Of a stretch of DNA of 64,000 nt, positions 9,491-18,282 are shown one piece after another. Origin of the DNA: Lentisphaerota bacterium (GTDB lineage: Bacteria > Verrucomicrobiota > Lentisphaeria > Victivallales > Victivallaceae). Both the position numbers and the translations under genes were made by a program. Under the pieces are notes generated by a model. The model was not told where the DNA came from. It saw only the letters and a list, made by a program, of their open reading frames with translations, and made no database searches. Every line of letters starts with the position of its first letter. Position 1 is the first letter of the stretch. Location of the stretch: positions 1-64,000 of the forward strand of contig SUWE01000003.1 in the NCBI GenBank assembly GCA_015061615.1, in the 5' to 3' direction.

Positions 9491-9877
9491 TCAGTTGGCG
9501 ATACCGACGCCGGAAGCCTGAAGGGAGTATTTGCTGACAAACGGAATAAGAGTCGGGATCTCTGTTTTGGTGACCTGAACATTGATGACGCGTGAAGCCT
9601 TGCGTTCCTTTGCCTCTCTGGTCAGCAGATAGACGACATTGGTCGTGGTCTGGTTGTAACGGAACATGCTCCATTCACCGTCGCCTTTGGGACTGCCGGT
9701 GACAATGGGCAGACCGAAAATGTAATATCCGGGGATCTCAACATGGGTTACACAGACAGCTTTTTCACCGGCAGCACCCAAGCCCATGCGGTTGAATTTC
9801 TGAGTTGACTCAACTGAGGTGCATCCGGTGATAACGGTTACAAGAGCCAATACAGCGGCGGACAAAAGTTTTTTCAT
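9491..9877 (-). CDS. Small lipoprotein, unknown
   Basis: A 128-residue exported lipoprotein. MKKLLSAAVLALVTVITGC contains a lipobox (VITG-C19), and residues after the cysteine are polar. The rest is a compact domain with no family that I recognise (YYIFGLPIVTGSPKGDGEW; YLLTREAKERKASRVINVQV); the latter segment resembles small lipoproteins that assemble at the cell envelope, but this is weak. AGGAG precedes the ATG. It is the first gene of the lipoprotein-PhoH-NAGPA-membrane protein operon, with its own promoter. Confidence 0.75.
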   Translation of the reverse strand: MKKLLSAAVLALVTVITGCTSVESTQKFNRMGLGAAGEKAVCVTHVEIPGYYIFGLPIVTGSPKGDGEWSMFRYNQTTTNVVYLLTREAKERKASRVINVQVTKTEIPTLIPFVSKYSLQASGVGIAN

Positions 9878-9921
9878 GATACATTACTCCTTTTTTTGGT
9901 GGTTCATGACTTTCTTCATAT

Positions 9922-9949
9922 AATATAGCTGTCTGCGGAACAATGTCAA
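9922..9949 (-). promoter_or_regulatory. Promoter of the 6551-9877 operon
   Basis: On the minus strand TTGACA (9949-9944), a 16-base spacer and TATATT (9927-9922) lie 45 bases before the lipoprotein start. The -35 box sits within 12 bases of the end of mnmE, and no terminator for mnmE is visible between them. Confidence 0.75.
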
Positions 9950-9960
9950 GTAAAATTATC

Positions 9961-11286
9961 TCATTTGCCGATACAGAATTTATGGAAAATTTTATCCAGC
10001 AGGTCAGGAGCCACACTGCGCCCGGTGATTTCCCCGATTTTTACGGAAGATTCCGCAAGCTCTGCGGCGGCGATCTCGTAATCCCCGTCGTCAAAGGCGC
10101 GTTCAGCCGCTTCAAGGTGCGCCAGAGATCCTTCGAGCAGTGCGGCACTGCGGGCATTGACCGCTGTTTCGGGGATGACCGGTTTTTCACCGGCAAAGAG
10201 GACTTTTTCAAACTCATCGAAAAGCTGTTCGATATTCTCACCGGATTTGGCGGAAATTTTCACCGTGGGCAATCCGGTTTCCGGCAGAACGGCATCCGGT
10301 GCGATATCGCATTTGTTCCAGACGGCGATGAGCCCGGGAGCTTCGCGGTCGATGGCGGCGACCTCTGCCGCCGGATCATCCGATGCGGCATCGAGCAGCC
10401 AGAATGTAAGCATTCCGGCGCGGATGGTACGGAACGAGCGCTCAATACCCATCTGTTCGACCGGGTCGGAACTTTTCCGCAATCCGGCAGTATCCGTAAG
10501 ATTCACCCCGATACCGCGGATGACCGCCTGAGACTCCACCGTGTCGCGGGTGGTTCCGGGAATGGCGCTGACGATGGCGCGGTCAAATCCCAGAATACGG
10601 TTGAGCAGACTGGATTTGCCGGAGTTCGGCTTGCCGGCGAGGACTACCTGCACCCCGTCACGGACGATACTGCCGGAGCGTGCGGTGGATATCAATTCCA
10701 TGATAGTGCGGCGGCATCCGGCAGCTTTTTCCGGAACGGAGTCGTCAAAATCAAGCTCCTCATCCGGGAAATCCAGACGCGATTCACACTCTGAACGCAG
10801 CTGTATTATCAGGTCGTACAAATCATCAATACGGCTGCTGAGAGTTCCGGCAAGCTGTTTTTGCGCCATGTGCAAAGCGGTTTGGCTGGATGAGGATATC
10901 AAATCCGCAACAGCCTCAGCCTGAAGCAGGTCGAGTTTGCCGTTGAGAAATGCCCGGCAGGTGAACTCCCCCGGTTCAGCAAGACGGCATCCGGCGGAAA
11001 GCAGAGTTTTCATCACCGCATTGGCGGCGGCGGCTCCGCCGTGGCACTGAAGTTCAACGACATCGTCGCCGGTATAGCTGTACGGAGCTTTCATATAGAC
11101 GGCAAGGGTCGGGTCGCCGGATACTTCACCGAGCATCATGCGGCGCACATTGGCGGCGGAAAGCGGCTTTTTGCCCTTCCACACACTGTTGGCGATTTGC
11201 AATACTCCCGGTCCGGAAAGGCGGATGACTGTGACCGCTCCGCCGACAGCACTGGCGGGGGCGGCGATATTGTCAGACTGATTCAT
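9961..11286 (-). CDS. mnmE: tRNA modification GTPase MnmE
   Basis: A 441-residue GTPase that with MnmG installs (carboxymethyl)aminomethyl groups on U34 of certain tRNAs. The N-terminal tetrahydrofolate-binding domain is residues 1-120, followed by a helical domain. The G domain has GKPNSGKS at 218-225, DTAG at 265-268 and NKCD at 324-327. The protein ends in the conserved CIGK, whose cysteine is essential in the family. The ATG overlaps the stop of the upstream thioredoxin-fold gene by four bases, so both are translated from one message. Confidence 0.98.
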   Translation of the reverse strand: MNQSDNIAAPASAVGGAVTVIRLSGPGVLQIANSVWKGKKPLSAANVRRMMLGEVSGDPTLAVYMKAPYSYTGDDVVELQCHGGAAAANAVMKTLLSAGCRLAEPGEFTCRAFLNGKLDLLQAEAVADLISSSSQTALHMAQKQLAGTLSSRIDDLYDLIIQLRSECESRLDFPDEELDFDDSVPEKAAGCRRTIMELISTARSGSIVRDGVQVVLAGKPNSGKSSLLNRILGFDRAIVSAIPGTTRDTVESQAVIRGIGVNLTDTAGLRKSSDPVEQMGIERSFRTIRAGMLTFWLLDAASDDPAAEVAAIDREAPGLIAVWNKCDIAPDAVLPETGLPTVKISAKSGENIEQLFDEFEKVLFAGEKPVIPETAVNARSAALLEGSLAHLEAAERAFDDGDYEIAAAELAESSVKIGEITGRSVAPDLLDKIFHKFCIGK

Positions 11287-12431
11287 TGCGCGCTCCCCGG
11301 ACGGTTTTTGAGGAGTGTACGGAAAAACTCAAGCTGTTTTTCAGCCCGGGCAAGCATCGTGCGGTCACTGGATTTTTTGAAGAACTCCACCGCTTCAGCC
11401 ATATCCGCTTCGGCGGAGTCAAGGTCGCCCATCGCGTAGCGGAGCCGGGCGCGGACAGCGAGCAGATGTCCCATTTGTTCCGCAGATGCGTTGAGAGCCA
11501 TCGGGGTTCCGGCAAGGATATCACGCGCACCGAGAACGGCGGCGGACTCAAAGGAAAAGCTGTTGAGCAGAGCGTCGGCAAAAGCACAGCGGACAGGAAC
11601 CGGAAAATCGTTTTTCCCGAAAGAACGGATAAGTTCCGGCAGTTCCGGACGCAGTTCCGTGTGACGGCGGGTGAGGTCGAGCGCGGAAAAATAGAGCCGG
11701 GCCAGCGCGGGATTTTTGGATATCGCCTGCGAAAGAGCGTTCCAGATGATACGGATATTCCCCATAGCTTCGGCGGCGAAGTTGAGCATCCTGAGTGCGG
11801 AAGCATTTGCGGAGTCGATTTTGAGGATATCCATGGCAATGCTGCGGGCGCTGAAAATATTATTGTCGCGCATCGCCTGAAACATTTTGTAGATCAAAGG
11901 TTCACATTTTTTGACGGTTTCAATGTCCAGTTTTCCGGCGAGCTGCATGGCGGTGACTTCCGGCAGGTCGGCGGCTTCACCGCGCCAGAGGACGGTTCCT
12001 TCGGAATCAAGCAGAAAAGCCATCGGAAATATCATTATCGAGTTGTTCATAAATTCCGGTGTGAGCTTGCGGGTGAGATCGACCGCCAGACGGAAACGGC
12101 TTTCAGGGTAGCGCTTTTTGATGGCGCGGGCATCTTTGACGGAGTCGGGAGTGATGGCGGCAATGAGGAGTTTCCCCCGATACTGACGGTGGAGATTATC
12201 CAGCATGGCAACGGTTTGTCCGCTATCCTGTGCGCGGGTGTACATGAAGACCACGGCACGCAGGGCAGGTATATCTTTGTGTTTGTCAGGGTCGATTTTG
12301 CCCAGCGGCATGGGGGAGCAATCGATCCACTGGAGTTTGTGTTTGCTTTCACCGGGCTTTTCACCGGGCAATGCGGCAAAAGCGGCGGCAGTAAACGCCG
12401 TCATCAATACGGATAAGAAGATTTTTTTCAT
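11283..12431 (-). CDS. Secreted thioredoxin-fold/TPR protein without CxxC, copy 1
   Basis: A 382-residue protein with a signal peptide (residues 1-19, cleavage after AFA). Residues 40-150 resemble a thioredoxin/TlpA-type domain: AVVFMYTRAQDSGQTV, then FPMAFLLDSEGTVLWRG. The position of the redox CxxC is occupied by RAQDS, so it should not act as a disulfide reductase. Residues 170-375 are helical and TPR-like. A paralogue of the same layout is encoded at 24569-25705. It overlaps mnmE by four bases, although no functional link is obvious. Function unknown. Confidence 0.7.
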   Translation of the reverse strand: MKKIFLSVLMTAFTAAAFAALPGEKPGESKHKLQWIDCSPMPLGKIDPDKHKDIPALRAVVFMYTRAQDSGQTVAMLDNLHRQYRGKLLIAAITPDSVKDARAIKKRYPESRFRLAVDLTRKLTPEFMNNSIMIFPMAFLLDSEGTVLWRGEAADLPEVTAMQLAGKLDIETVKKCEPLIYKMFQAMRDNNIFSARSIAMDILKIDSANASALRMLNFAAEAMGNIRIIWNALSQAISKNPALARLYFSALDLTRRHTELRPELPELIRSFGKNDFPVPVRCAFADALLNSFSFESAAVLGARDILAGTPMALNASAEQMGHLLAVRARLRYAMGDLDSAEADMAEAVEFFKKSSDRTMLARAEKQLEFFRTLLKNRPGSAQ

Positions 12432-12471
12432 GATATCGCTCTTTCAAAATCAAGGTGTTTGACATATATAA

Positions 12472-12500
12472 AATATAGTGCATGGATAGCGTTTTTTCAA
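12472..12500 (-). promoter_or_regulatory. Promoter of the thioredoxin-fold/mnmE operon
   Basis: On the minus strand TTGAAA (12500-12495), a 17-base spacer and TATATT (12477-12472) lie about 40 bases before the ATG at 12431. Confidence 0.7.
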
Positions 12501-12545
12501 GCTGTCCGGCAGGAGTTATGTCAGTAAACCTTGCCCGGCGTTTTG

Positions 12546-13910
12546 TTATTTCACAATATACTTGCGGGTGCGCCATCTGCCGGTGAGGAAGTATATTCCG
12601 CCCATGACAAAGGGGGTGAAGCCTGCAATGGCGTGACCGTACCAGAAGCCGAATATGCCGAAGTGCAGATAAAGTCCCAGAAATACGGAAAGTCCGATCC
12701 TCAGCACTACACCGTCAAGGATTCCCACGGCAAAGTTGAGCTTGAAGTTCCCGACTCCGTTGATGAGCGCCCCCAATGGCGGACGCAGTGCCGAGCCGCC
12801 CAGAAGCAGCAATGCCACGGGAATGTAGCTTATCGCCATCTTCAACACCTCCTCATCCGATGTGAAAATTCCGAATACCAGCCGGGGAACGGCGACGAGG
12901 ATCACCGCCATAACAACGGATATGAGCGTATTGATAAGCAGCGATACTCCGACGATGCGCGGCACCCGGTGGTAGAACTCCGCTCCGATCGCCTGTCCGA
13001 TCATCGGTGAAGCGGCGGCGGCAAAGGAAAAGTTGATGATATTGACGATCATGCTCAATTTGTTGCCTATTCCGTTCATCGCGGCGGCTACTGCGCCGTA
13101 GCTGTTGATGTAGCTGTTCACATAGAGCATGGAAAAACTTATCGCCGCACTCTGCAGAAACATCGGTATGCCCAGCTTTACCAGCGGAGCGAGCGCTTCT
13201 CTGTCGATTTTGAAATTCTCTGCCTTGAACTCAAAGCCTATTTCTTTGCGGTGGCGGTAGAGGAAAATCATTGAGAGTATGAAACTTATCCCCTGACTCA
13301 GCACCGTCGCCAGTGCCACACCGAAAACTGCCCATTTGAAACATACTACAAAGAGCAGGTCAAGCACGATATTCAATCCGGCGGCGATCGCCACGAAGAT
13401 AAGCGGATGTTTGGAGTCGCCCATGCCGCGCAGAATAGCTGACACCACATTGTAGCCGTAAATAAAGAGCATACCGCTCATGCAGACAACGACATAGCTC
13501 ATGGCATAATCCCATGTTTCTCCCGCAGGGGCGTTGACCCAGCGCAGTACCGGTTCGCGGAAGATGATCGCCAATGCACCCAGAATGACTGCCAGCGTGA
13601 GCAGAAATGAAAACAGAGTTCCTATCACTTTGCCTGCACGGTCACGCATTCCGGCACCGAGATACTGGGCGATTATCACCTGTCCGGCATTGGCGAAACC
13701 CATAGCCGCGAAGGCGAGAAAGTGCATCACATCCCCGCCGACGGATACCGCCGCCAGACCGCTGGTGCCGACGAAACGCCCGATGATTATCATATCTGCC
13801 GTATTGTAGAGCATCTGTATCAGCCCTGCAAAGAGCATCGGCAGTGCGAACAGGATCATGGTTTTGGTAACACTGCCCTGATTCAAGTCTTTAACGATTT
13901 TATTGCTCAT
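12546..13910 (-). CDS. MATE family efflux transporter
   Basis: A 454-residue integral membrane protein of the multidrug and toxin extrusion family, expected to export organic cations or drugs using Na+ or H+ gradients. About twelve hydrophobic segments occur. Family motifs include KTMILFALPMLFAGLIQMLY at the first helix and YNTADMIIIGRFVGTSGLAA. The chosen ATG at 13910 begins MSNKIVKDLNQGSV; an upstream in-frame GTG adds 19 residues that do not resemble the family. The gene is monocistronic with its own promoter. Confidence 0.93.
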   Translation of the reverse strand: MSNKIVKDLNQGSVTKTMILFALPMLFAGLIQMLYNTADMIIIGRFVGTSGLAAVSVGGDVMHFLAFAAMGFANAGQVIIAQYLGAGMRDRAGKVIGTLFSFLLTLAVILGALAIIFREPVLRWVNAPAGETWDYAMSYVVVCMSGMLFIYGYNVVSAILRGMGDSKHPLIFVAIAAGLNIVLDLLFVVCFKWAVFGVALATVLSQGISFILSMIFLYRHRKEIGFEFKAENFKIDREALAPLVKLGIPMFLQSAAISFSMLYVNSYINSYGAVAAAMNGIGNKLSMIVNIINFSFAAAASPMIGQAIGAEFYHRVPRIVGVSLLINTLISVVMAVILVAVPRLVFGIFTSDEEVLKMAISYIPVALLLLGGSALRPPLGALINGVGNFKLNFAVGILDGVVLRIGLSVFLGLYLHFGIFGFWYGHAIAGFTPFVMGGIYFLTGRWRTRKYIVK

Positions 13911-13957
13911 GGTATAAAGTTCCACACAAAGTTGAGTTGAAAAAAGATGATTCTGAT

Positions 13958-13986
13958 AAAATATCACTGAAAGCAGAATAATTCAA
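13958..13986 (-). promoter_or_regulatory. Promoter of the MATE gene
   Basis: On the minus strand TTGAAT (13986-13981), a 17-base spacer and TATTTT (13963-13958) lie about 48 bases before the ATG at 13910. The -35 box is close to the stop of nadK. Confidence 0.55.
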
Positions 13987-13995
13987 TAACTGAAC

Positions 13996-14739
13996 TTACT
14001 CATCTTCATTCAGTGAATGTAAATGGTGGCGGCGCTTGCGGCACTCCGGACACATGAACTCTTTCAATCCGTGGATAAGAGCGGTTTTGCCGGATTTGAA
14101 GAATTTTACTTTTTCGCCTACTTCCACCTTGATCCGGTGCGGGTCGTTATCCGCAATCAGAAGTGCCGGACCGCGGAGTATTTCCACCGTCACCGCAGAA
14201 TCCTCAGGCAGAACAAGGTGATTGACCGCTTCGCTTGAGTTGTTGAACGCAACTCCCACACCGGTGCGGAATGTTCCGCGGGTGATCGAACGGAAGTAAC
14301 CGGTACTGCCGTGCGGTGTGGCAAAGCATATTCCGTCGCCGAAGACCTCCTTTGCATGGAGTTCCCCGTCGATAAATACCCGGAAACGCAGAGCGCATGC
14401 AGGGTCGCAGGAGTGAAGCACAAGGTCGTTTATTCCGGAAAGTTCCCCTCCCGGAGCCGCCGCGATGATGCACGGCAGTTCACAGCCTGCAAGTTTGCCG
14501 GCGGCAAAACCGGCAATGATTTTTTCCGTCTGATGAAGCGCGCAGGTCGGAGCGGTCTCTGTATCCCGCAACGGAAACTTGGGGATCTCCGGATAATCCC
14601 GGACGGCACCGAGCAGGGCGCCGTCACCGCCGTAAGTTACGATCAACTCCGGAGTTCCGTTCCCTGAATCACAGAATCCGTATTTTTCCAGCATCGCTGA
14701 AACATTGTGCAGATTTTTGCCGAATAATTTTATTTCCAT
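13996..14739 (-). CDS. nadK: NAD kinase, short form with Cys tail
   Basis: A 247-residue enzyme that phosphorylates NAD to NADP. Diagnostic motifs are GGDG at 37-40, NDLVLH at 104-109 and GDGICFATPHGSTGY at 134-148. It is shorter than most bacterial NAD kinases (about 290 residues), mainly in the N-terminal Rossmann half. The C-terminus carries an unusual basic tail with MCPECRKRRHHLH, a CxxC plus two histidines that could bind a metal. It follows the SpoU gene by four bases, so the two form a pair. Confidence 0.9.
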   Translation of the reverse strand: MEIKLFGKNLHNVSAMLEKYGFCDSGNGTPELIVTYGGDGALLGAVRDYPEIPKFPLRDTETAPTCALHQTEKIIAGFAAGKLAGCELPCIIAAAPGGELSGINDLVLHSCDPACALRFRVFIDGELHAKEVFGDGICFATPHGSTGYFRSITRGTFRTGVGVAFNNSSEAVNHLVLPEDSAVTVEILRGPALLIADNDPHRIKVEVGEKVKFFKSGKTALIHGLKEFMCPECRKRRHHLHSLNEDE

Positions 14740-14743
14740 GAAC

Positions 14744-15232
14744 TTACATCTTCAGTTTGTTACGCCGTTTTGCATCTATGGCGTAGGTTATAGCCGCGGC
14801 GGCATTGCCCACATTGATCGAGGCTTTCCCGCCGTGCATTGCAAGAGAAACGATCCCGTCAACCTTTTTCAGAGCTTCGGGACTCACCCCGAGAGCTTCG
14901 TTGCCGAAGATAACCGCCAGCCGGGCTGGATAATCCATTTCCCATGCTTCACTTCCGCCGGGTTCCGCCGCCAGAACGGTGAATCCCTTTTCATGGAAAT
15001 AATCCACCGCTTCAGCGGAAGTTTCAAAGTGCATCCACTGAACGGTTTTGTCCGTACCCATCGCAGTCTTTTCCAGTTTCGGATGCGGAGGGCAGGGCGT
15101 GTAACCGCAGGGAGCCACCATTGCTCCGAGTGCCTCCGCTATCCGGAAAATGTTTCCGGTATTGTGCGCACTGCGGAGCCGGTCAAGAATCAGTACCAGT
15201 TCTGCCATAGTTTCAACTTTCACCTCTGTCAT
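14744..15232 (-). CDS. SpoU/TrmH-type RNA 2'-O-methyltransferase
   Basis: A 162-residue SPOUT-fold enzyme expected to methylate a ribose in tRNA or rRNA using S-adenosylmethionine. Motif 1 is LILDRLRSAHNTGNIFR, motif 2 is VIFGNEALGVS and motif 3 is LAMHGGKASINVGNAA, together forming the knotted cofactor site. No extra RNA-binding domain is present. The ATG at 15232 coincides with the predicted transcription start, so the message may be leaderless. The ATG at 15208 (MAELVLIL), 12 bases after GAGGTG, is an alternative. The RNA target cannot be told from sequence. Confidence 0.88.
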   Translation of the reverse strand: MTEVKVETMAELVLILDRLRSAHNTGNIFRIAEALGAMVAPCGYTPCPPHPKLEKTAMGTDKTVQWMHFETSAEAVDYFHEKGFTVLAAEPGGSEAWEMDYPARLAVIFGNEALGVSPEALKKVDGIVSLAMHGGKASINVGNAAAAITYAIDAKRRNKLKM

Positions 15233-15238
15233 CTGTTA

Positions 15239-15267
15239 AATATATCATTTAGTTGCAAATTTTACAA
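15239..15267 (-). promoter_or_regulatory. Promoter of SpoU-nadK
   Basis: On the minus strand TTGTAA (15267-15262), a 17-base spacer and TATATT (15244-15239). The expected +1 is about 15232, the first base of the annotated ATG. Confidence 0.65.
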
Positions 15268-15275
15268 GTTTTTTC

Positions 15276-15304
15276 TTGCCATTATTGCAATATGATAGTA
15301 TATT
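15276..15304 (+). promoter_or_regulatory. Promoter of lpxA
   Basis: TTGCCA (15276-15281), a 17-base spacer and TATATT (15299-15304), giving a leader of about 40 bases before lpxA. It is back to back with the divergent SpoU promoter at 15239-15267. Confidence 0.7.
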
Positions 15305-15352
15305 ATGGAAAATGTTGTTTTTTTTATCTCATTAAATTATGGAGAATGTACT

Positions 15353-16156
15353 ATGGCAAAAATTCATCCCAGTGCCATCGTTGAAGATGGTGCAATTCTT
15401 GCGGACGGTGTGGAAATCGGACCGCTTTGCTATGTCGGACCCAATGTGAAGATCGGCGAAGGCACCCGCCTTATTGCCCATTGCAATGTCGATGGCTTTA
15501 CCACTCTCGGCAAAAACAATGTTCTGCATCCTTTTGCCGCGCTGGGACAGCCCGCGCAGGATCATGCGGTCGTTCCGGGGGCGGCAACCTATCTCAATGT
15601 CGGCGATGATAATATTTTCCGTGAAGGTACTGCCATCCATACCGGAACCACTCCGGAGTCAGCCACTACCATCGGCAACGGCAACATGTTCATGAACGGC
15701 AGCCATGTCGCGCACAACTGCAAGATCGGCAACAATGTCCACTTTATCAGCCTGGCGGTCGCCGGGGGATATGCTGAAGTCCATGACCGCGCCATCCTTT
15801 CCGGACTGGTGGCTATCCACCAGTTCACCAGAGTCGGCAAACTGGCGTTCATTTCCGGCTGTTCGGCGTTTTCGCAGGATGTTCCTCCCTTTATGCTTGC
15901 CGAAGGCCGCAACGGCGGCGTGAAAATGTACAACAAAGTCGGTCTTCAGCGTGCCGGATATACTGCTGAACAGATCAGCAATATCAAACATATCTTCAAA
16001 ATCTACTTCCGCAGCGGTCTTTCTTCGACCAATGCTATCGCCAAAATCAAGGAAGAATTGCCGATGACTGAGGAGGTCATGGAGTTCATCAACTTCTGTG
16101 CGAACACCAAAAAAGGTGTTATTTCCGGCAGTGAGAAGCCCGGTCACCGCAGCTGA
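15353..16156 (+). CDS. lpxA: UDP-N-acetylglucosamine acyltransferase
   Basis: A 267-residue cytosolic enzyme for the first step of lipid A synthesis, transfer of a 3-hydroxyacyl chain from acyl carrier protein to UDP-GlcNAc. Residues 1-190 are left-handed beta-helix hexapeptide repeats. SHVAHNCKIGNN contains His118 and His121, the latter matching the catalytic histidine of the family. The segment HQFTRVGKLAFISGCSAFSQ and a helical C-terminal domain complete the fold. ATG at 15353 is preceded by GGAG; an upstream in-frame ATG adds 16 unrelated residues. Its presence shows a lipopolysaccharide-type outer membrane. acpP, its acyl donor, is encoded about 1.9 kb downstream. Confidence 0.97.
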   Translation: MAKIHPSAIVEDGAILADGVEIGPLCYVGPNVKIGEGTRLIAHCNVDGFTTLGKNNVLHPFAALGQPAQDHAVVPGAATYLNVGDDNIFREGTAIHTGTTPESATTIGNGNMFMNGSHVAHNCKIGNNVHFISLAVAGGYAEVHDRAILSGLVAIHQFTRVGKLAFISGCSAFSQDVPPFMLAEGRNGGVKMYNKVGLQRAGYTAEQISNIKHIFKIYFRSGLSSTNAIAKIKEELPMTEEVMEFINFCANTKKGVISGSEKPGHRS

Positions 16157-16190
16157 TATCTGAATATATAAATTTAAGGAATACATCATC

Positions 16191-17846
16191 ATGGTAAAAT
16201 CTTTGGAGATCAATCCCGCATTCACTCCCCGCCGCGGTCCGGTCGTTCTGGCGATCCTTGACGGAGTCGGTTTCGGCAAATACGCAGACGGCGATGCGGT
16301 CAAACTTGCCAACACCCCCGTTCTTGACGATTTGATGGCTAATTGCCCCTGCACCAGACTCAAAGCTCACGGAACTGCCGTCGGTATGCCCTCTGATGCC
16401 GATATGGGCAACAGCGAAGTCGGTCACAACGCCATCGGTTCCGGCAGAGTTTTCTCTCAGGGGGCAAAACTGGTCGGCGAAGCCGTCGCCAGCGGCAAAC
16501 TTTTTGAAGGCAATGTCTGGAAGAAGGTCGTTGCCAATGTCATTGACAACAACTCCGCGCTCCACCTTATCGGACTTGTTTCCGACGGAAACGTCCACAG
16601 CCACATCGACCATCTCTATGCGATGATCGACGCCGCGTATGCCGCCGGAGTCAAAACTCTGCGCGTCCACGCGCTGCTCGACGGCCGCGACGTTCCGGAA
16701 ACCAGCGCTCTGGAATATGTCAAACCTCTGGAAGATAAACTTGCCGGATTGAGTTCCAAAGGTGTCGATTACATTATCGCTTCCGGCGGTGGCCGCATGG
16801 TCATCACCATGGACCGTTACGGTGCCAACTGGGATATGGTCAGAAAAGGCTGGGAAACCCACGTTCAGGGCAAAGGTGACCTTTTCGGTTCCGCTGTTGA
16901 AGCGATCGAAACCCTCCGTCAGCGTACCGGTGCGATCGACCAGGATCTCGGAGCATTCGTCATTTCCAGAGACGGCAAAACCCCTGTCGGCGCCATGAAG
17001 GACAACGATTCTGTCGTTCTGTTCAACTTCCGCGGCGACCGTGCGCTTGAGATCACTGCGGCGTTTGAAGAAGGTGACTCCTTCGACAAATTCGACCGCG
17101 GCACTGTTCCGCAGGTGCTTTTCGCCGGTATGATGGAGTATGACGGCGACCTGCACGCTCCGGCAAATTATCTGGTCGATCCCCCGGAAATCGACAATAC
17201 TATGGATGAATATCTCTGCGCCTCCAAGGTCCGTCAGCTGGCGATCAGCGAGACCCAGAAATACGGTCATGTGACCTACTTCTTCAACGGCAACCGTTCC
17301 GGAAAATTCGCTGAAGAATACGATGATTATGTGGAAATCCCTTCCGACGTCGTTCCCTTTGAACAGCGTCCGTGGATGAAGTGTGCGGAGATCACCGATG
17401 CCGTCGTCGCGGCGATCGCGGACAACAAGTACCGGATGATCCGTCTGAACTTCCCCAACGGCGATATGGTCGGACACACCGGCAGTATGGAAGCCGTCCT
17501 CGTTTCCATGGGCGCGCTCGACCTCTGTCTGGGCAGGATCCGCGATGCGGTCAAAGCCGCCGGCGGTGTATTGGTCATTTCCGCTGACCACGGAAATGCT
17601 GATGATATGCTTGAACATGACAAGCAGGGCAATGCGAAGAAGGATAAGCAGGGCAATCTTGCGCGCAAGACCAGCCATTCACTCAATCCGGTTCCGTGCA
17701 TCATCTATGATCCGGAAAGCAAAGGCGAGTACGAAGAAACTCTCAACGAGGGTCTCGGAATCAGCTCTCTGGGCGCAACCTGTATCGAACTGCTCGGCTT
17801 CAAAGCCCCCGCAGAATACGATAAGAGTGTCCTGAAATTCAAGTGA
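16191..17846 (+). CDS. gpmI: Cofactor-independent phosphoglycerate mutase, long form
   Basis: A 551-residue glycolytic enzyme interconverting 3- and 2-phosphoglycerate with two Mn ions. Ser75 in DMGNSEVGHN is the phosphorylated serine. Further motifs are HALLDGRDVPETSALEYV, ASGGGRMVITMDRYGANWD, NFRGDRALEI and SADHGNADDM. Length and the segments GHVTYFFNGNRSGK and RLNFPNGDMVGHTG resemble the plant/trypanosomatid subtype rather than the shorter form of about 510 residues in Escherichia and Bacillus. An extra lysine-rich stretch (EHDKQGNAKKDKQGN) follows the ADHGN motif. It lies 34 bases after lpxA, probably in the same transcript. Confidence 0.96.
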   Translation: MVKSLEINPAFTPRRGPVVLAILDGVGFGKYADGDAVKLANTPVLDDLMANCPCTRLKAHGTAVGMPSDADMGNSEVGHNAIGSGRVFSQGAKLVGEAVASGKLFEGNVWKKVVANVIDNNSALHLIGLVSDGNVHSHIDHLYAMIDAAYAAGVKTLRVHALLDGRDVPETSALEYVKPLEDKLAGLSSKGVDYIIASGGGRMVITMDRYGANWDMVRKGWETHVQGKGDLFGSAVEAIETLRQRTGAIDQDLGAFVISRDGKTPVGAMKDNDSVVLFNFRGDRALEITAAFEEGDSFDKFDRGTVPQVLFAGMMEYDGDLHAPANYLVDPPEIDNTMDEYLCASKVRQLAISETQKYGHVTYFFNGNRSGKFAEEYDDYVEIPSDVVPFEQRPWMKCAEITDAVVAAIADNKYRMIRLNFPNGDMVGHTGSMEAVLVSMGALDLCLGRIRDAVKAAGGVLVISADHGNADDMLEHDKQGNAKKDKQGNLARKTSHSLNPVPCIIYDPESKGEYEETLNEGLGISSLGATCIELLGFKAPAEYDKSVLKFK

Positions 17847-17902
17847 TAACGCTATTTGTTCCGTTAAATGGAATAAAAATCGACTATTTTTCTTAAATTG
17901 AC

Positions 17903-17933
17903 TTGACTTTTCGCTCTTGAGAAGCGATATTAT
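17903..17933 (+). promoter_or_regulatory. Candidate promoter of acpP
   Basis: TTGACT (17903-17908), a 19-base spacer and TATTAT (17928-17933). A second overlapping TTGACT starts at 17898. The spacing is looser than for other promoters here. Confidence 0.4.
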
Positions 17934-18009
17934 AAGAGATGCAGTCGTACAGACTGGAAAGTTTGAAACTATGGGACTCTAAAACCAACTTTAAGAAAGG
18001 GAAAGAAAG

Positions 18010-18246
18010 ATGTCCGAAATCGCAGATAAAGTAAAAAGCATCGTTGTCGATCAGTTGGGTGTTGCTGAAGATCAGGTTACCCCGGAAGCCAAATTCGTCG
18101 AAGACCTCGGCGCCGACTCTCTGGATCAGGTCGAGCTGATCATGGCTTTTGAAGAAGCCTTTGAAGCCGAAATTCCGGATGAAAAAGCTGAAACTCTGAC
18201 CACCGTCGGTGATGCGATCGCTTATATCGAAGAAAATATGAAGTGA
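18010..18246 (+). CDS. acpP: Acyl carrier protein
   Basis: A 78-residue acidic protein that carries fatty-acyl intermediates on a phosphopantetheine arm. The attachment serine lies in [19 protein letters not shown] (DSL motif). The N-terminal [11 protein letters not shown] and C-terminal [12 protein letters not shown] are typical. AAGAAAGGGAAAGAAAG precedes the ATG. A strong terminator follows, and then fabF. Confidence 0.98.
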   Translation: MSEIADKVKSIVVDQLGVAEDQVTPEAKFVEDLGADSLDQVELIMAFEEAFEAEIPDEKAETLTTVGDAIAYIEENMK

Positions 18247-18282
18247 TTGGCGCACTACGCGTAACAAAAGTTTCACAGAACG

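Noticed and set aside
16119-17678. A 519-codon minus-strand frame inside gpmI
   Set aside because: It is fully antisense to a certain glycolytic gene and lacks any motif or start signal.
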